This document shows positions 11,720-23,483 of a DNA stretch of 64,000 bases, one piece after another. Under the pieces are notes generated by a model. The model had not been told where the DNA came from. It made no database searches and was given only the letters and a program-made list of their open reading frames with translations. The stretch is from assembly GCA_009192285.1 (NCBI GenBank), contig WBVU01000016.1, positions 620,001 through 684,000 of the forward strand, in the 5' to 3' direction. Both the position numbers and the translations under genes were made by a program. Each line of letters opens with the position of its first letter. Positions within the stretch are counted from its first letter, which is position 1. The DNA is from Morchella semilibera (lineage: Eukaryota > Ascomycota > Pezizomycetes > Pezizales > Morchellaceae).

Positions 11720-13316
11720 ATGACTGAAACAAACTCTGCCTATGCCCTTTCTCAGGCTCACAAGGAGGTAGGCTATCAGCTACAGTAGTTTTATCAAGTT
11801 GATACATAATGACTCACACTATCTATAGCTCATTGAGACTTCTCTTCGTGACAGTGACCCTGAGGTCCAGAAGATCATGGTTATTTTATCTCATCTCATC
11901 TCATTTCATCTCAATTGCTAAACCTTAATAGGACCTCGAGATCAAGCGTCAGCGCGAGTCTATCCTCTTGATTGCCTCCGAGAACGTCACCTCCCGCGCT
12001 GTCTACGATGCTCTCGGTTCCCCTATGTCCAACAAGTACTCTGAGGGATACCCCGGTGCCCGTTATTATGGTGGTAACGAACACATTGACTCAATTGAGA
12101 CTCTCTGCCAACAGCGTGCTCTCCAAGCGTTCCACCTCGACTCTGAGAAATGGGGTGTCAACGTCCAGTGCTTGTCTGGATCCCCTGCAAACTTACAGGT
12201 GTACCAGGCTATCATGAAGCCTCATGAGCGTCTTATGGGCCTTGACCTTCCCCACGGTGGTCATTTGTCTCACGGATACCAGACAGCTACCAAGAAGATC
12301 TCAGCTGTTTCAACTTACTTCGAGACTATGCCCTACCGTGTTGATCCTGCGACTGGTATCATCGACTACGACATGCTCGAGAAGACTGCTGTTCTTTACC
12401 GCCCTAAGACCCTCGTTGCCGGTACCTCCGCATACTGCCGCAACATTGACTACGCCCGTATGCGTAAGATCGCTGACCTCGTCGGCGCCTACCTTGTTGT
12501 TGACATGGCTCACATCTCTGGTCTTATTGCCGCTGAGGTCATTCCTAGTCCTTTCCTCCACGCTGATATCGTCACCACCACCACCCACAAGTCTCTACGT
12601 GGTCCCCGTGGCGCCATGATCTTCTTCAGGAAGGGAGTGAGGAGCGTCGACAAGAAGGGAGAGGAAACCCACTACGACTTGGAGAACCCAATCAACTTTT
12701 CGTAGGTTTTTATTCACTTCGGCTCTGGATTATGCTAACATTTCAAAGTGTCTTCCCTGGTCACCAAGGTGGTCCCCATAACCACACCATCACTGCTCTT
12801 GCCGTTGCCCTCAAGCAGACCTTCTCTCCTGAGTACAAATTCTACCAGCAGCAGGTCATCGCCAACGCCAAGACCCTCGAGGAGGAGTTCCGCCGCATGG
12901 GATATAACCTCGTCTCTGGCGGAACCGACTGCCACATGGTTCTGCTCGACCTCAAGTCCGTTCGCCTCGATGGTGCTCGTCTCGAGGCTATCCTTGAGGC
13001 TGTTAACATCGCCTGTAACAAGAATGCTACCCCCGGTGACGTTTCCGCTCTCTCACCCTCTGGTATCCGTGTCGGTACTCCCGCCATGACCACCCGTGGT
13101 TTCGGTGCCGAGGAGTTCAAGCGTGTTGCCCAGTACTTTGACACTCTCATCAAGCTCGCCAAGAAGATTCAGTCCGGGCTGCCAAAGGAGGCCAACAAGC
13201 TAAAGGACTTCCGCAAGCACGTTCTCTCTGGAGAGGTCCCGGAGCTCAATGAGATGAAGAAAGAGATCGCCGCGTGGGCATCTACTTTCCCTCTCCCCGT
13301 TGGCCCTGCCTCATAG
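11720..13316 (+). CDS. Serine hydroxymethyltransferase, cytosolic form
   Basis: Four exons, 11720-11767, 11829-11879, 11932-12701 and 12749-13316, give 478 residues. The enzyme interconverts serine plus tetrahydrofolate with glycine plus 5,10-methylene-tetrahydrofolate using PLP, and feeds one-carbon units to purine, thymidylate and methionine synthesis. The family signatures are intact: IASENV and the [17 protein letters not shown] block near the N-terminus, SGSPANL, and the PLP-lysine motif [14 protein letters not shown] with the Schiff-base lysine at about residue 253, then [12 protein letters not shown] at the last splice junction. The N-terminus ([16 protein letters not shown]) is acidic/neutral with no mitochondrial presequence, so this is the cytosolic isozyme. 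The second intron has a weak donor (GTTATT) and an ATCTC repeat inside; the third is only 47 nt. Confidence 0.97.
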
Positions 13317-13833
13317 ATTATTTGTATCTAGAGTTTAATTTCCTTGGTAATTTTCTTTTCTTTTCGTCTGGGTCTTGGGGGGAAAAAGTGCTTCAACTCA
13401 CAAGTGGCCTCTATTTTGTGCTGTCTTGAAATTTATCTTGTAGCTCAACGCTAGGAGTTTTTTATCGGTTTGGTTTATGTATAAGAATGAAAAATTATTC
13501 TAAGACACTAGATTTCCGATTTCCCACCTGCTTTCCAAACCCCGATGGTGACCCACCTAGCTGCCAACAATATTGCCAACTATTGGTCTACTCTATAAAA
13601 TGTATCGTGGGGGGAAGGAAAAGGAAAAGGAAAAGGAAAAAAAAGTCCAACCCAGAAAAGATACTTCTAACTTTAACCCTCTTTATTAGTTGCGTTTATA
13701 CTATCAGAGCTTTAGTATATATATAAAAAAAACGCTTCTCAATGTTTCTCACCCATTTTTTAAAGCCTTTCTCTCCCCAAACCCATTCTGTAGATGGGGA
13801 CTTGTGGAAATATTCAGGATAAGATTGTCTGTA

Positions 13834-13916
13834 TGATCGCACCAGGGGTCGAACCTGGAATCTCTTGATATCAATGATGATCGTAGTCAAGCGCCTTGCC
13901 ATTGGGCCATGCGACC
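13834..13916 (-). tRNA. tRNA-Arg (anticodon ACG) with an 11-nt intron
   Basis: On the minus strand the acceptor stem GGTCGCA/TGCGATC pairs fully with one G-U, and the discriminator is A at 13834. The D-arm TGGCCCAATGG and T-arm GGTTCGACCCC are good internal Pol III boxes. The anticodon stem CTTGA/TCAAG encloses C-T-ACG-A, then an 11-nt intron at 13870-13880 at the canonical position after base 37, then A38. The mature tRNA resembles fungal tRNA-Arg(ACG). Confidence 0.93.
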
Positions 13917-16900
13917 AGTGATGTAAAGCTTTGATATCAAAGTTAAACGATATTACTGCTTAATTGAACCTTATTTATGAATAATCCTAAGACTATATAA
14001 ACTACTTGTACCATGTCTATTCAAATAAAGCTAAAGGCTCCCTACTCTCCCCTACTCCTCTCACCATTCCTCTCACTCACGCCCCCCCCCCCCCCAAACC
14101 TATATACACTCAGAGAGTTGTCAAGTACTAATTTTAGTAGCGCGGTGTGGTAGCTCTGATAAGGAAGAGATGCGAATTCTAGTTTTGTATGGTGCCCCGC
14201 TACGATGAGAGCCCTTTCTCTTCCTATAGCTAAATACCCAGCCCTGGGCGCTGGGTGATATTTCTATCGGGAATTAAGGCGGACGTTCTTGGTAGTGGTC
14301 TATTGGACGGCCTTTACCTATGGGCACTGGTTGCGCCGGTAGGTTGATGATCGGAGAGTAAAATACCTAAATATCTTTCTGCTAAGTATAGAAACCCCAT
14401 TCGGCATGTTCTCAACCTTTTTCCGTCTCTAATCTCTAGAAGTTTATTTACTTTCTGGGTTTGATGGGGTACTCTCCTAAAGGGGCTTCACTCAAGCTTA
14501 TAGGCGACAATAAATCGTTGGTGGGTACCGAGACCAGAGAGTGGTGATTTACCATCATGAGTGATCACTCGCTATAAATCTTCCCTTAAACTGTTGTTTT
14601 GTTCTTAATTATAAACCATTTCGTGATTCTGGATCCGGCTAACCCAGTTTTTATTTGTAATAAAGCAAACTATACTATTGCTCTTTACCTTTAGTTAATC
14701 TAGAGTGATCTGTCCTATCTTACTGTAGGTAGTACGTACTTAGTAGAGCGGTAATATATGGTGACAGGAACCACCGGATCGATGCCAAAAGCAACAACGC
14801 AACAAGATATATGTTTAATAACATAAGTACAACTAGTCTAACATATAAATCTCAGGCCTGTATGACAGCTATCAAAATTAAGGGCTCGGAGTGGACTTGC
14901 GAAATTTTCAAATCCCATACAAATTCGAGGTCTTGGCAGTAATTTCAGGATCTCACTCAAGACTACTACAGTTGAAAGTAAGCTCAGAGAATAATTCACC
15001 CTAGTAATTGCTATTATACAACTCTTCAAGCTAATCCATCAAAATAGCCTTTCCTGGTGTGTTTTGTTCTAACCAAGAAATATAAAGTACAGCCACTCAT
15101 CAAAAGTGTTCGTGATTCGGATCTAATATGACATGTCCGGCTCAAGTCAGTTATCGAACTGTGCGTTGAAATGTTTAAAATCTCAAGCCACCAGTACTTA
15201 ATGGAGGCTAAAATCAATATTAGATCTTCATGGTGTTTTTATTCTCTGTTATCAGGTTTCTATAATTCTATAGATACATTTGAGTTCTTTGATACAACTC
15301 TGTAAGCCATATTGAGCACTGACCATCTTATATATGAATCACGAACACTTTTGAAGAGTGGTTGTAGATACATAGTTAATCACACGCCATCCTCCCCCGA
15401 AAGTGGCAGTGACCCAAGACACGAATTCTATTGTTCACTAGAACCCTATAAGGTCAAAGGGGCTTTCTTCGACAACCCAGGTGCAGAGACCACCACTTGC
15501 TACCCCAAATATACACCCACTAGTTAGGTTCGAGGCTCTGCCACCCGGGGCCTCTCCCAGCGTACAGCCCAATACTTGGCAGGTTTTATATATGTATAGG
15601 CCTCTCTATCCAACTCGTGGGTAGATATGCTGCGCACCACTCCCACACCCCAGAGACCCATGAGTCTCAAAGGATAACACGAACCCAGAACTGGCAACAA
15701 ACGCTACTAGTTCAGGCTCTCAAAGGCCCTCCCCAGATTCTGCTCTGTTTGAACTTTAAACAGGAACACCGTTCAAAACACCAAATCGAGTAGCGTCATA
15801 TTGCTAAGATGCTTCCGGGGTCAGGATTTGGCCCCCTTCCATCTACCAAAATAGATCTGGCATCCGGCCCAGTTGCCGGCCCGAGTGATAATCCATGATT
15901 AACTGTTATTCCCTGCAAGAAAACAAAGCGTAAGAGCCCTACCTAGGCTCCTTACTGTAACAACTTTAACAATCTTAGCAGGGAGGGAAAAACGCTACAA
16001 AACTCGCTGTTCTTGGTCATATAGGCCGAGTGGAAGGGTTTTCATGGGTTGCATAATTGGGGTTTTTTTTCTTCATCTATCACTCGGTGTTCAACGGCTA
16101 TCCAGCGTGATACAGCGAAGGCTTACCCCGGAGTTTCGCTCGTAAAGGGTGTCTAAGGCGGATACGATTATACTTGGAGGGGATCTGTATCTGCAAAGCC
16201 GAGCACTACTACAACTTACTCACTGGATACTTTTTTATATGTTCAAGCATAATGACATCTAGGGGCACTATCAAGGTCATAGAAGCTATCATTTCTTATG
16301 ATAACCGCTGGCAGAGGGGCCTGGATACAGCTCCTCTTGGCAAGCAATTGGCCTACTGGGAAAGCTACGGAGAGGTGATAATGCGGGGGGGCACCGGGGG
16401 GAAAAACCTGTGCCCCAAAGTATATTCCCCGAAACCATTTATCCAATTAGGAGCTATCCTCCCTCTTGTTTGCCTGTTCAAGGCCTGCTTCGAGAATTAC
16501 TAGCAATGACGACACCTAAACGGCAACTCGACCAATCAACCAACAAAAAACCATATCTCAGTGCCCCTATCTGAATCCATCTCAATACACAATTGCTAAC
16601 AAGCATCGCTTGTGTTCTCCTAACCAACAGCCCTAGCCTTTTATCTTTCAACACTCCCTTAAGCGAAGGCCCCGGTCCCGATCCTTGCCCCCCTGCTTAC
16701 TCTCCTGCCCGCCACCGGTCTGGACCTCTCTGAGGTGTTTTGTGTTGAGGTGATCAAAGGGCGTGAACTTTCTTTTCATAGCAAGTTTGCCGGATAGGAA
16801 ACGCCGGCGATCGATTATTTAGCATCATGAGGCCAAGAGGAAGGAGAGAGTGCGGAGAAACGGCTGGCTAGTTGGTTGGGTTGGGAAACAACAAACAGCA

Positions 16901-18168
16901 CACAGAGTAAGGCGGTGGTGGGGGAGAGAGAGAGCCACGATCGTTGTGGATGTTGTTTTTAAAATATGGCCGACCTGCGGACGCCTCTTTGGGCTTCTAC
17001 TCCCCTTTTATTCGAGACCCCTAACAAACACGGCGGGCCGGAGGTGGCGAAGGCTTCATTTCGATTTAAAGAATCCATGTCGAAGATGAAGAGAGGAGGA
17101 GTGGTAAGGGGTATATCGCCGCCGCCACTTTTTTTTTTTTTTTTTTTTTTTTTTTTACGCTTGCAGAGTAAACCTTGTCTGCAATATCAAAAACCCCCCC
17201 ATCTGGATCACACGATCTCACTCGGCAGTCTCCCGCCCCGACAGCTTCTTCCCCAATCGCTTCAATTACCACTCGGATTTGTCAGAAAACCCTGTATAGG
17301 GCAAAAAATGGAAGGTGCGAGAAGAGGGATTGGTGCCGAGACTTTTTTCCTCCTCATCGACCGATCTGAAGAGGGCCCCGTCCGAATTGATATTCGGGAT
17401 AGCCGCATCGTTGCTCGTTTTGGTTTTTTTTTTTTTTTTCCTTCCCCGTGGCGACAACGCTATGTCTTTTCATAAATTAATCCCGGCCCGCGTTATAAAC
17501 GCCGAGGTTACCGAGGATACAAGATAAAAATAAATAAAAAATAAAAAAAAGGATCGATGCTAGAATATTTTGAGTGTGGATTATGAGGGGGGGGGGGTGT
17601 TTGGATCGATGTATTTTTATGTGTACGTATCTTTTTTTATTTATATTTTTATTTTTTTTATCGCTGCTGCTGCTGCTGCTGCTTGTTTACGCAACCACGA
17701 TGAGATATACATACCAGCCCAACAATCAGACTTTCAAACATGACTTGATGCACTAGTAGAGATGGTACATAGACGGCTCTCTCTTACCCTAGGTAGGCAG
17801 GCATGAGCTGTTTGTTGTGCCGGACTGGACTGGACCGGAGTGAGGGCAACTGGATTTCAGGTGGTAGTATGTATGTATGTAAATACCTATCGCTGTGTTG
17901 TTGTTGTCGTTCCGATTTTGTTCATCAGCGATCACTCGATCACGTACATGTCGCATCTTACTACCTTCCTTGTCCAGGGAATGAATGGGTCGAGGTAAGG
18001 TGACCCGATGGTTTATTAGTGGACAGGGACAGCCAGGCAGGCAGGGCAGTTGATGATGAGTGATGGGATGTTGAGCGCCGGACCACAGTAAAAAAACTAC
18101 GTGTAAAAAGTACGCGCTGTCAGCTGGTTCAGCGGAACATTTTTGATGGGGGGGGGGGGGGTACACCC

Positions 18169-18214
18169 ACACACCCAGACACACCACACACACACACACA
18201 TACACACACACACG
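18169..18214. repeat. CA-rich microsatellite
   Basis: An imperfect (CA)n tract interrupted by single-base changes, immediately after a G14 homopolymer and ending next to a TACATGTA palindrome. Confidence 0.85.
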
Positions 18215-18699
18215 TACATGTATGTCGGTATGTATTTACCTATTCGCATTGTATCTATCTCTCCATCACCAGCATCAGCCATCATCCGCAGCAAAACCAA
18301 AAAAAACAAGAAAAAAGAAAAGAAAAAGAACAGGAAGAAGAGGCATGGTCTGCACGGACATTTAATTGCCGACCATCTGATTGGAGATCATGTGCAGGAA
18401 CCAGTCCCCGATGCTTGGCAACAGGACCAGCCAGACGCGAGACGCAAGCAGGGCCGTTGCTATCGAAACGTGACCGACTGACGGCCAGCGCAGATAATGG
18501 GGTGTGTGTGTATCTGTATGCAGTAAGCGCGCGCGGGGGGGGGGGGGGGGGGAGGGAGGGGGGAGTACTGTACCTACTGGAACGATCAACATCTCCAACA
18601 ACAGCAGCAGCAACAACAACAACCATGGATTTAAAAAAAAGCCGAAGATGAGCCGAAGAGGGAAAAAGGGCTTCTATATCCCTATTTTAGGAGAAACAG

Positions 18700-18800
18700 G
18701 AGCAGAAGCAAAAGCAGAAGCAGAAGCAAAAGCAAAAGCAAAAGCAAAAGCAAAAGCAAAAGCAGGAGCAGAGGCAGAGGCAGAGGCAGAGACAGAAGCA
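18700..18800. repeat. Purine-rich hexanucleotide tandem array
   Basis: About 100 bp of 6-bp units of the type AAAGCA, AGAGGC/AGAAGC and close variants. In one plus-strand frame it reads as repeated Ala-Lys/Ala-Glu. The strand asymmetry (almost all purines on the plus strand) suggests simple slippage expansion rather than a coding repeat. Confidence 0.85.
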
Positions 18801-20035
18801 GATGTGAAGCAGAGGCAAGGAGAATATGTTGACCTTTTTTTTTTTTTACAATCAATCAATCAGTCAATCATAGGTAGTAGATACTCTCGGTGCAACAATC
18901 TGAGTAGGTAACTACATATCGCGCGAGCTGTGTGATGTACCCCGCGCTGCACGTAAACTTCACTCCACGGAGAGGGAAAGGCGGGGTATCAAATCATAGC
19001 TCAATACCGAGCCAAATAACCTACATGCCCTAATATGTGTGATATGTGTGGTATGCGGGCCTACATCCACCACTGGACTCATTGCCCAAAGGAATAATCC
19101 GGAATAGACCTTTTAAGGTCCGCAGTAGAACGTTACACCGTTGCGCACGGCCACATCACCGCGGGCAGGCAGCTTCTTCCTTCAGTGCCTACATGTAAGT
19201 AAGTATGTAATGTAGCCAAATCATCATCACCGCACCACCACCACCACCACCGAAGAACGGACCGACTCATCTCAAGCTTCTTGAAAACAAGTTTTTTTTT
19301 TTTTTTCCCTCGTTCTTGTCGTCTTTATCCTCCATTCCCCTAGGCTAGGCTAATGCCCGATTCATCTGAGCATATCATGGCATAGCCTTTGGGGGGGGGG
19401 GGTGATTGCCGAAAACTTCATGAGAGGGTACGGGTGATGATTGCAGACTCATTGTGATCATCCGACCTTTGCACAGAATAACCCCCCCCCATAAAATGAG
19501 TTATTATCATTCACCCCTCCATCCCAACATAGTAAAAGAACAACAAACCCAAAACCCAACAAACCATCCCATCGAAGCCGACCAAAAGTTAGAAAAGAAA
19601 AAAAGAAAAGAGAAAAAAGAAAGTCCCCGCACCCAGTAAACTAACTAACTAGATCCCACCCCCCTCCTCCTTCCTCTTCTACGGCAGCAAGCATCAGCCC
19701 CTCATCAGTTGTAGTACCTACCGGTAGGCTCTCCATAACTAAAGAAACCCCCACAAAGTAGGCTGTATGTTCCAGATTCCTACATACTTCTTACGTACTC
19801 GTATCCAATATCAAAATGTTATTCCCCCCCAGCTTCCCTTTAGCCCTTCACCTTCTTTCCCGTCCACACTTCCCGGTTCCGCACCCCCGAAACTCTATCG
19901 GCGTTAATGCCCTCCCAGAGTGGATGTAAATATGTATGTCCCAGTCTGTTACCATGGCCACGGACTTTCAAGGGCACCAGTTCCAGTTCAGCGTGCAAGG
20001 CTTCTTCTCCCTCTTCGTGTCTGGGGTCGCGCGCG

Positions 20036-20200
20036 CGGTGTGGGGGGGGGGGGTGTGTGTGGGAATGGGAAGTGGTGGGTGGCCCGTGTGTGGGTGGGGT
20101 GGGTGGTTCCTGGTCATGGATAAGCACTCGTTTATCGCAATTCGCGATAAGGGTGAACACAGAACAGGGACAGACCCCGGATTCTGGGGGGGGGGGGTGG
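20036..20200 (+). repeat. G-rich, quadruplex-prone tract
   Basis: Clustered G runs (G12, several GGG/GGGG runs joined by short TG-rich linkers, then G11 near 20186) on the plus strand. The spacing of GGG runs at 20041-20110 fits the loose quadruplex pattern G3+N1-7 repeated four or more times. No gene start is adjacent. Confidence 0.6.
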
Positions 20201-21612
20201 TGCGCGCACCAATTTCCAACTCACACAACCCCTTCCCCCTGGCCCCCCTCCCTCCTGGAATTCATATCTACGTACAGCCTATCTAGTTCCATTCTGTCTT
20301 AGAGAGAGCTCTGTGCTGGCTTCTGTCTCTCTCACTCTCTCTCTCTCTTCAAACCCTCCCGGATCCCCCCCCCCCCCTCATCATCATCATTAATTAATTC
20401 TTAGCTGGCTTCCCCAATGATGCTCCTGCACATTGCACATTGCACAATTGCAATGGGTCGGAGGAGGGGGGGGGGGGAACGTCACGATACATATTCGTGC
20501 CTATATGTCTACAATTTGAAATTTTCTGGTAGAAACACCCGTCCCAAGTGACGTCAAACATCCCTTCGTCACTTCTGCAACCTTACTGAAACTGGGGTGC
20601 AAAATAAGGGTAGGAGAGGGTAAAAAAAAATAGATTGAACCCCCCAAAAATTTCCTACACACCGTATGTATCATTCATCACCACCACGACGACGACACAT
20701 CATATCACGAGTTCAGCTACCCATTACTTCTCGAACACGAGAAGGAAGCATCACGGATATGCATGCACTTAGAGAGTACGTACTCTAAGGACTCTATATG
20801 CGCTAGTCCAATGTTGAGAAAAAAAATTATAGAACAGAAATAAATTCCCTTTTTTATTTATACCCTTTTTTCCTTTTTTGGACCAGTTTCCCTTTTTTTT
20901 TTTCTTTACCCACCCGCCCGCTCCCATCAGCCCAGCTCCAATCCCTAAGCCAAAATCGAGAAGTAGAAAAGAGGAAAAGTTACAAAAACGCAGGTTTGGA
21001 GAAGAAAGCAAATATCAACATGCCGGGAAAAAACAACGATGATCCGGGCCATATGAACGACTCAGGACCATGGGTGCGTAAGATCATGACATGAGGGAAA
21101 TCATTAAAAAGAAACACCAAAGAAGCGCAAAAAAAGAAAGAAAGAGTAAAAAAAATCAAAGAGCGCCCCAGTAGTAATTCCTCTCTATAAATTTTTATAA
21201 GGAAAAGAAATAGGAAAATAATCAAACTTACAACACGGGGAAAAACGTGGGGAAAAAAGGGTATAATGTAAAACTAAAGTCGCGGTAGTAAAAGAAACCA
21301 GGGGGGAAGTGGGGGATATTGCGACTCCGTCTCACGTTACACCAACAAACCCCAAAAAGGAAAGTATTAAAACTACAACTATTAGAAATAACCGCCGCAA
21401 CGAAGGACAGTACGGCGCAAACGAATGCAGAAAAGAGAGAAGTAGAAGAGAAAAAAGCAATTGCAAACGAAACAGTAATGAAACCCGTATAGCCTATCCA
21501 TTAACCCACTCGGACCTTTTTCTAGAGTTCCCCACAAGAAAAAAAAAAGGCGTGATGATGCGCCGGGATTACCCCACGTTATTAGTGACGGGGTATCGCG
21601 CTATGATTCCTC

Positions 21613-23483
21613 TTAGTGGCTTCCCTCGCGTTCTTTCTCGCTATGAGACGAGGTGCTTGAGGCTCCCGCCGCTGCTCCTGTGGCTCTAGGGGTAGTAGAG
21701 TCGCCGACGCTCAACCCCGCCATTCCGGGCACCAGGCTAGGCACCTCCGAGGGTTGCGCAAAACTAGCTCCAGCGGGAGGCGCAGGAGAAACCGGGTATT
21801 TAACTCCATTCTCACTATTGAGTGTGCTAATATCGGTAGCCTCCATTTCCTCTGACACTGTCGGAACGCTGAGTGTGGCACCATTAGGTGTACCAGTACC
21901 GGGTGTGGACACACCGAGCCCCGTTTTTCTCTCCAGCCTTTCGTCTGCCCCCACGGAGCTGCTCACACTGCCAGCCCTGCTTCTCGCTAGAGCTGGGCTC
22001 ACAAACCCGCTCCCTAACCCCGCACCGCTGCCACCAAAAGCCAATTCACTACCGGCCCAACAGCCAAACCTTCTCACGAGACCTCCTATCATCTTGACAA
22101 AGAACATATGCACCTCGACAAAGAGCTCTTCTCTGCCGACCAACTCCGCTAGCCCCTTCTGGCTGACGCCAAATCCATTCTCGCCAGGCGGCCTTCTGCG
22201 GAGGAACCCTTCGGGCCCACGAGAAGCGACGGAAGAGAACGAATTGTTCAGCGACGGAGACACCTGTGCATCTTCCTGTTGCTTTTTTGCTGCCAATTGC
22301 TTGATGCGGTGCACTAGGGTTTCGAATGCCGAAACCACGTACTTCCATGAACTGACAACAATTTTTTGGTCAGGACATATACAAACTAGTGCATACGAGC
22401 GTCTTCCTCCCCGAGCTTTGGGATCAGGAAGTCGAAACACATAGGCAATTGTGTATCCTGCAAGAGGGTCCCCGAACATCATGGGGCCTGTTTGAGCAGG
22501 TATCAGCTCGCAAGAGAGCGTGCGGACGCATGCCTGCCGCAAGGTAGTGTAATGTGCAGGCACAGTTGGAGCTCTAGTAGAGATATATGTCAATTGATGT
22601 GTATGCGTAGCTAGCCCGTTTGTGGAACTGCCTTGCGGAGCTCCGTCATCAGACGCAGGGGCGGAGTGAAAGTAGGTATGCGCGCCAGGGGACGAAGAAA
22701 GATGACGAGCATCATCGTTCTGACGTTGAACAGCTCGGATATTCGAGAATTGGCCTTCTGCCGGCTCTTCCTCGTCTTCGCTCCCGGATGGGGTGCAGGC
22801 AAGAATTGATTCCTTTGTGCGCAGCGTAGGCCGCGTGACAGTACCATTGGAGGATGCTCGTTCCTGAAGGCCCTTGGGGAGGGTCATACTACAGTTCTTG
22901 CAGGTATCACCACCGGTGGAGACCCCTGTCGTGGAAGCCGCTGATGGACCTGCATATCCTGGACCTGCAGTAGCAAGGGAGGCACTAGCCAGAACAGGGC
23001 TCCTCGGTGATGGAGGGGGTGTCTCCATTGGGGTGGAGACATTAGATGATGAGGCTGAAGAGGTTGTAGTCCCACTATGACTTAGGAGCGATGCGTTTGG
23101 ACGGAGACTTGAGGCGCTCTGGGAGGCTAGGGTATTTAGGGCAGGATTACTCTTATTGAGATGGACCGAGCTGTTATGGGAGGTTTGAGGAGGTGTTGGG
23201 CCAAATGGTTGCTGCTGGTGTGGCGTAGAAGGGACAATTGTGCCTGAGCTTGCAGTAGAGGGACAGCATGTCGTGCATATCGGGGGGGTCACTTGAGTGC
23301 AGATGATTGATGTAGGACCATGGATCTCGCAGAAATGCGCGAGGGACACCTGGTGACAGGAGATCCCATTAGCTATGCATAATCTACATGCAGGCCCGGG
23401 ACTGGGGGGGGGGGTGTGAAAGAAGGGGGAGGGGGTTCGAGTACGATGAAATGTAGAAGGGATCAGCATACAATGAAGTTCAT
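21613..23483 (-). CDS. Folliculin/Lst7 homolog
   Basis: Two exons: a 12-nt start exon at 23483-23472 encoding MNFI, a 122-nt intron, then 23349-21613, for 582 residues. The junction rebuilds the conserved folliculin N-terminus, M-N-F-I-V-S-L-A-H-F-C-E-I-H-G-P, at residues 1-16. Starting instead at the in-frame ATG at 23469 would replace this with intron sequence. A Ser/Thr/Pro-rich linker follows, then the family core at about 280-360 (RTLSCE..., FGDP..GYTIAYVF, SYALVCICPDQKIVVSSWKYV). The C-terminus is Ser/Gly/Ala-rich. Folliculin (yeast Lst7, partner Lst4) acts at the vacuole or lysosome as a GTPase-activating partner of the Rag-type GTPases in amino-acid signalling to TORC1. The role here is inferred from the family. 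It lies head-to-head with frq across 7.3 kb. Confidence 0.88.

Larger units (their letters stand above)
13917..21612. other. 7.7-kb gene-free low-complexity region
   Basis: No protein gene is supported. The region is unusually rich in homopolymers (C14 at 14082-14095, T28 at 17129-17156, G14 at 18148-18161, G18 at 18535-18552) and short tandem repeats, including (GCT)n at 17660-17683, CA repeats at 18169-18214 and a hexanucleotide array at 18700-18800. TACATGTA occurs at 18215 and 19190. Frames here translate low-complexity sequence (Thr-His, Ala-Lys-Glu, Gly runs) with no domain. The last few hundred bases before 21612 are probably the 3' UTR of the folliculin homolog. Confidence 0.55.

Noticed and set aside
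17129-17156. T28 as a reversed retroposon tail
   Set aside because: Flanking sequence shows no element body or duplicated target; homopolymers are common across this region.
18504-18911. 135-codon plus-strand frame with Ala-Lys/Ala-Glu repeats
   Set aside because: It is the translation of a hexanucleotide microsatellite flanked by poly-G and poly-T. No domain, no start context and no splice signals.
23350-23469. Folliculin start at the in-frame ATG at 23469
   Set aside because: It would place 40 unconserved residues, including a C11 polypyrimidine-derived Pro run, before the conserved VSLAHFCE motif; the micro-exon start restores the family N-terminus.
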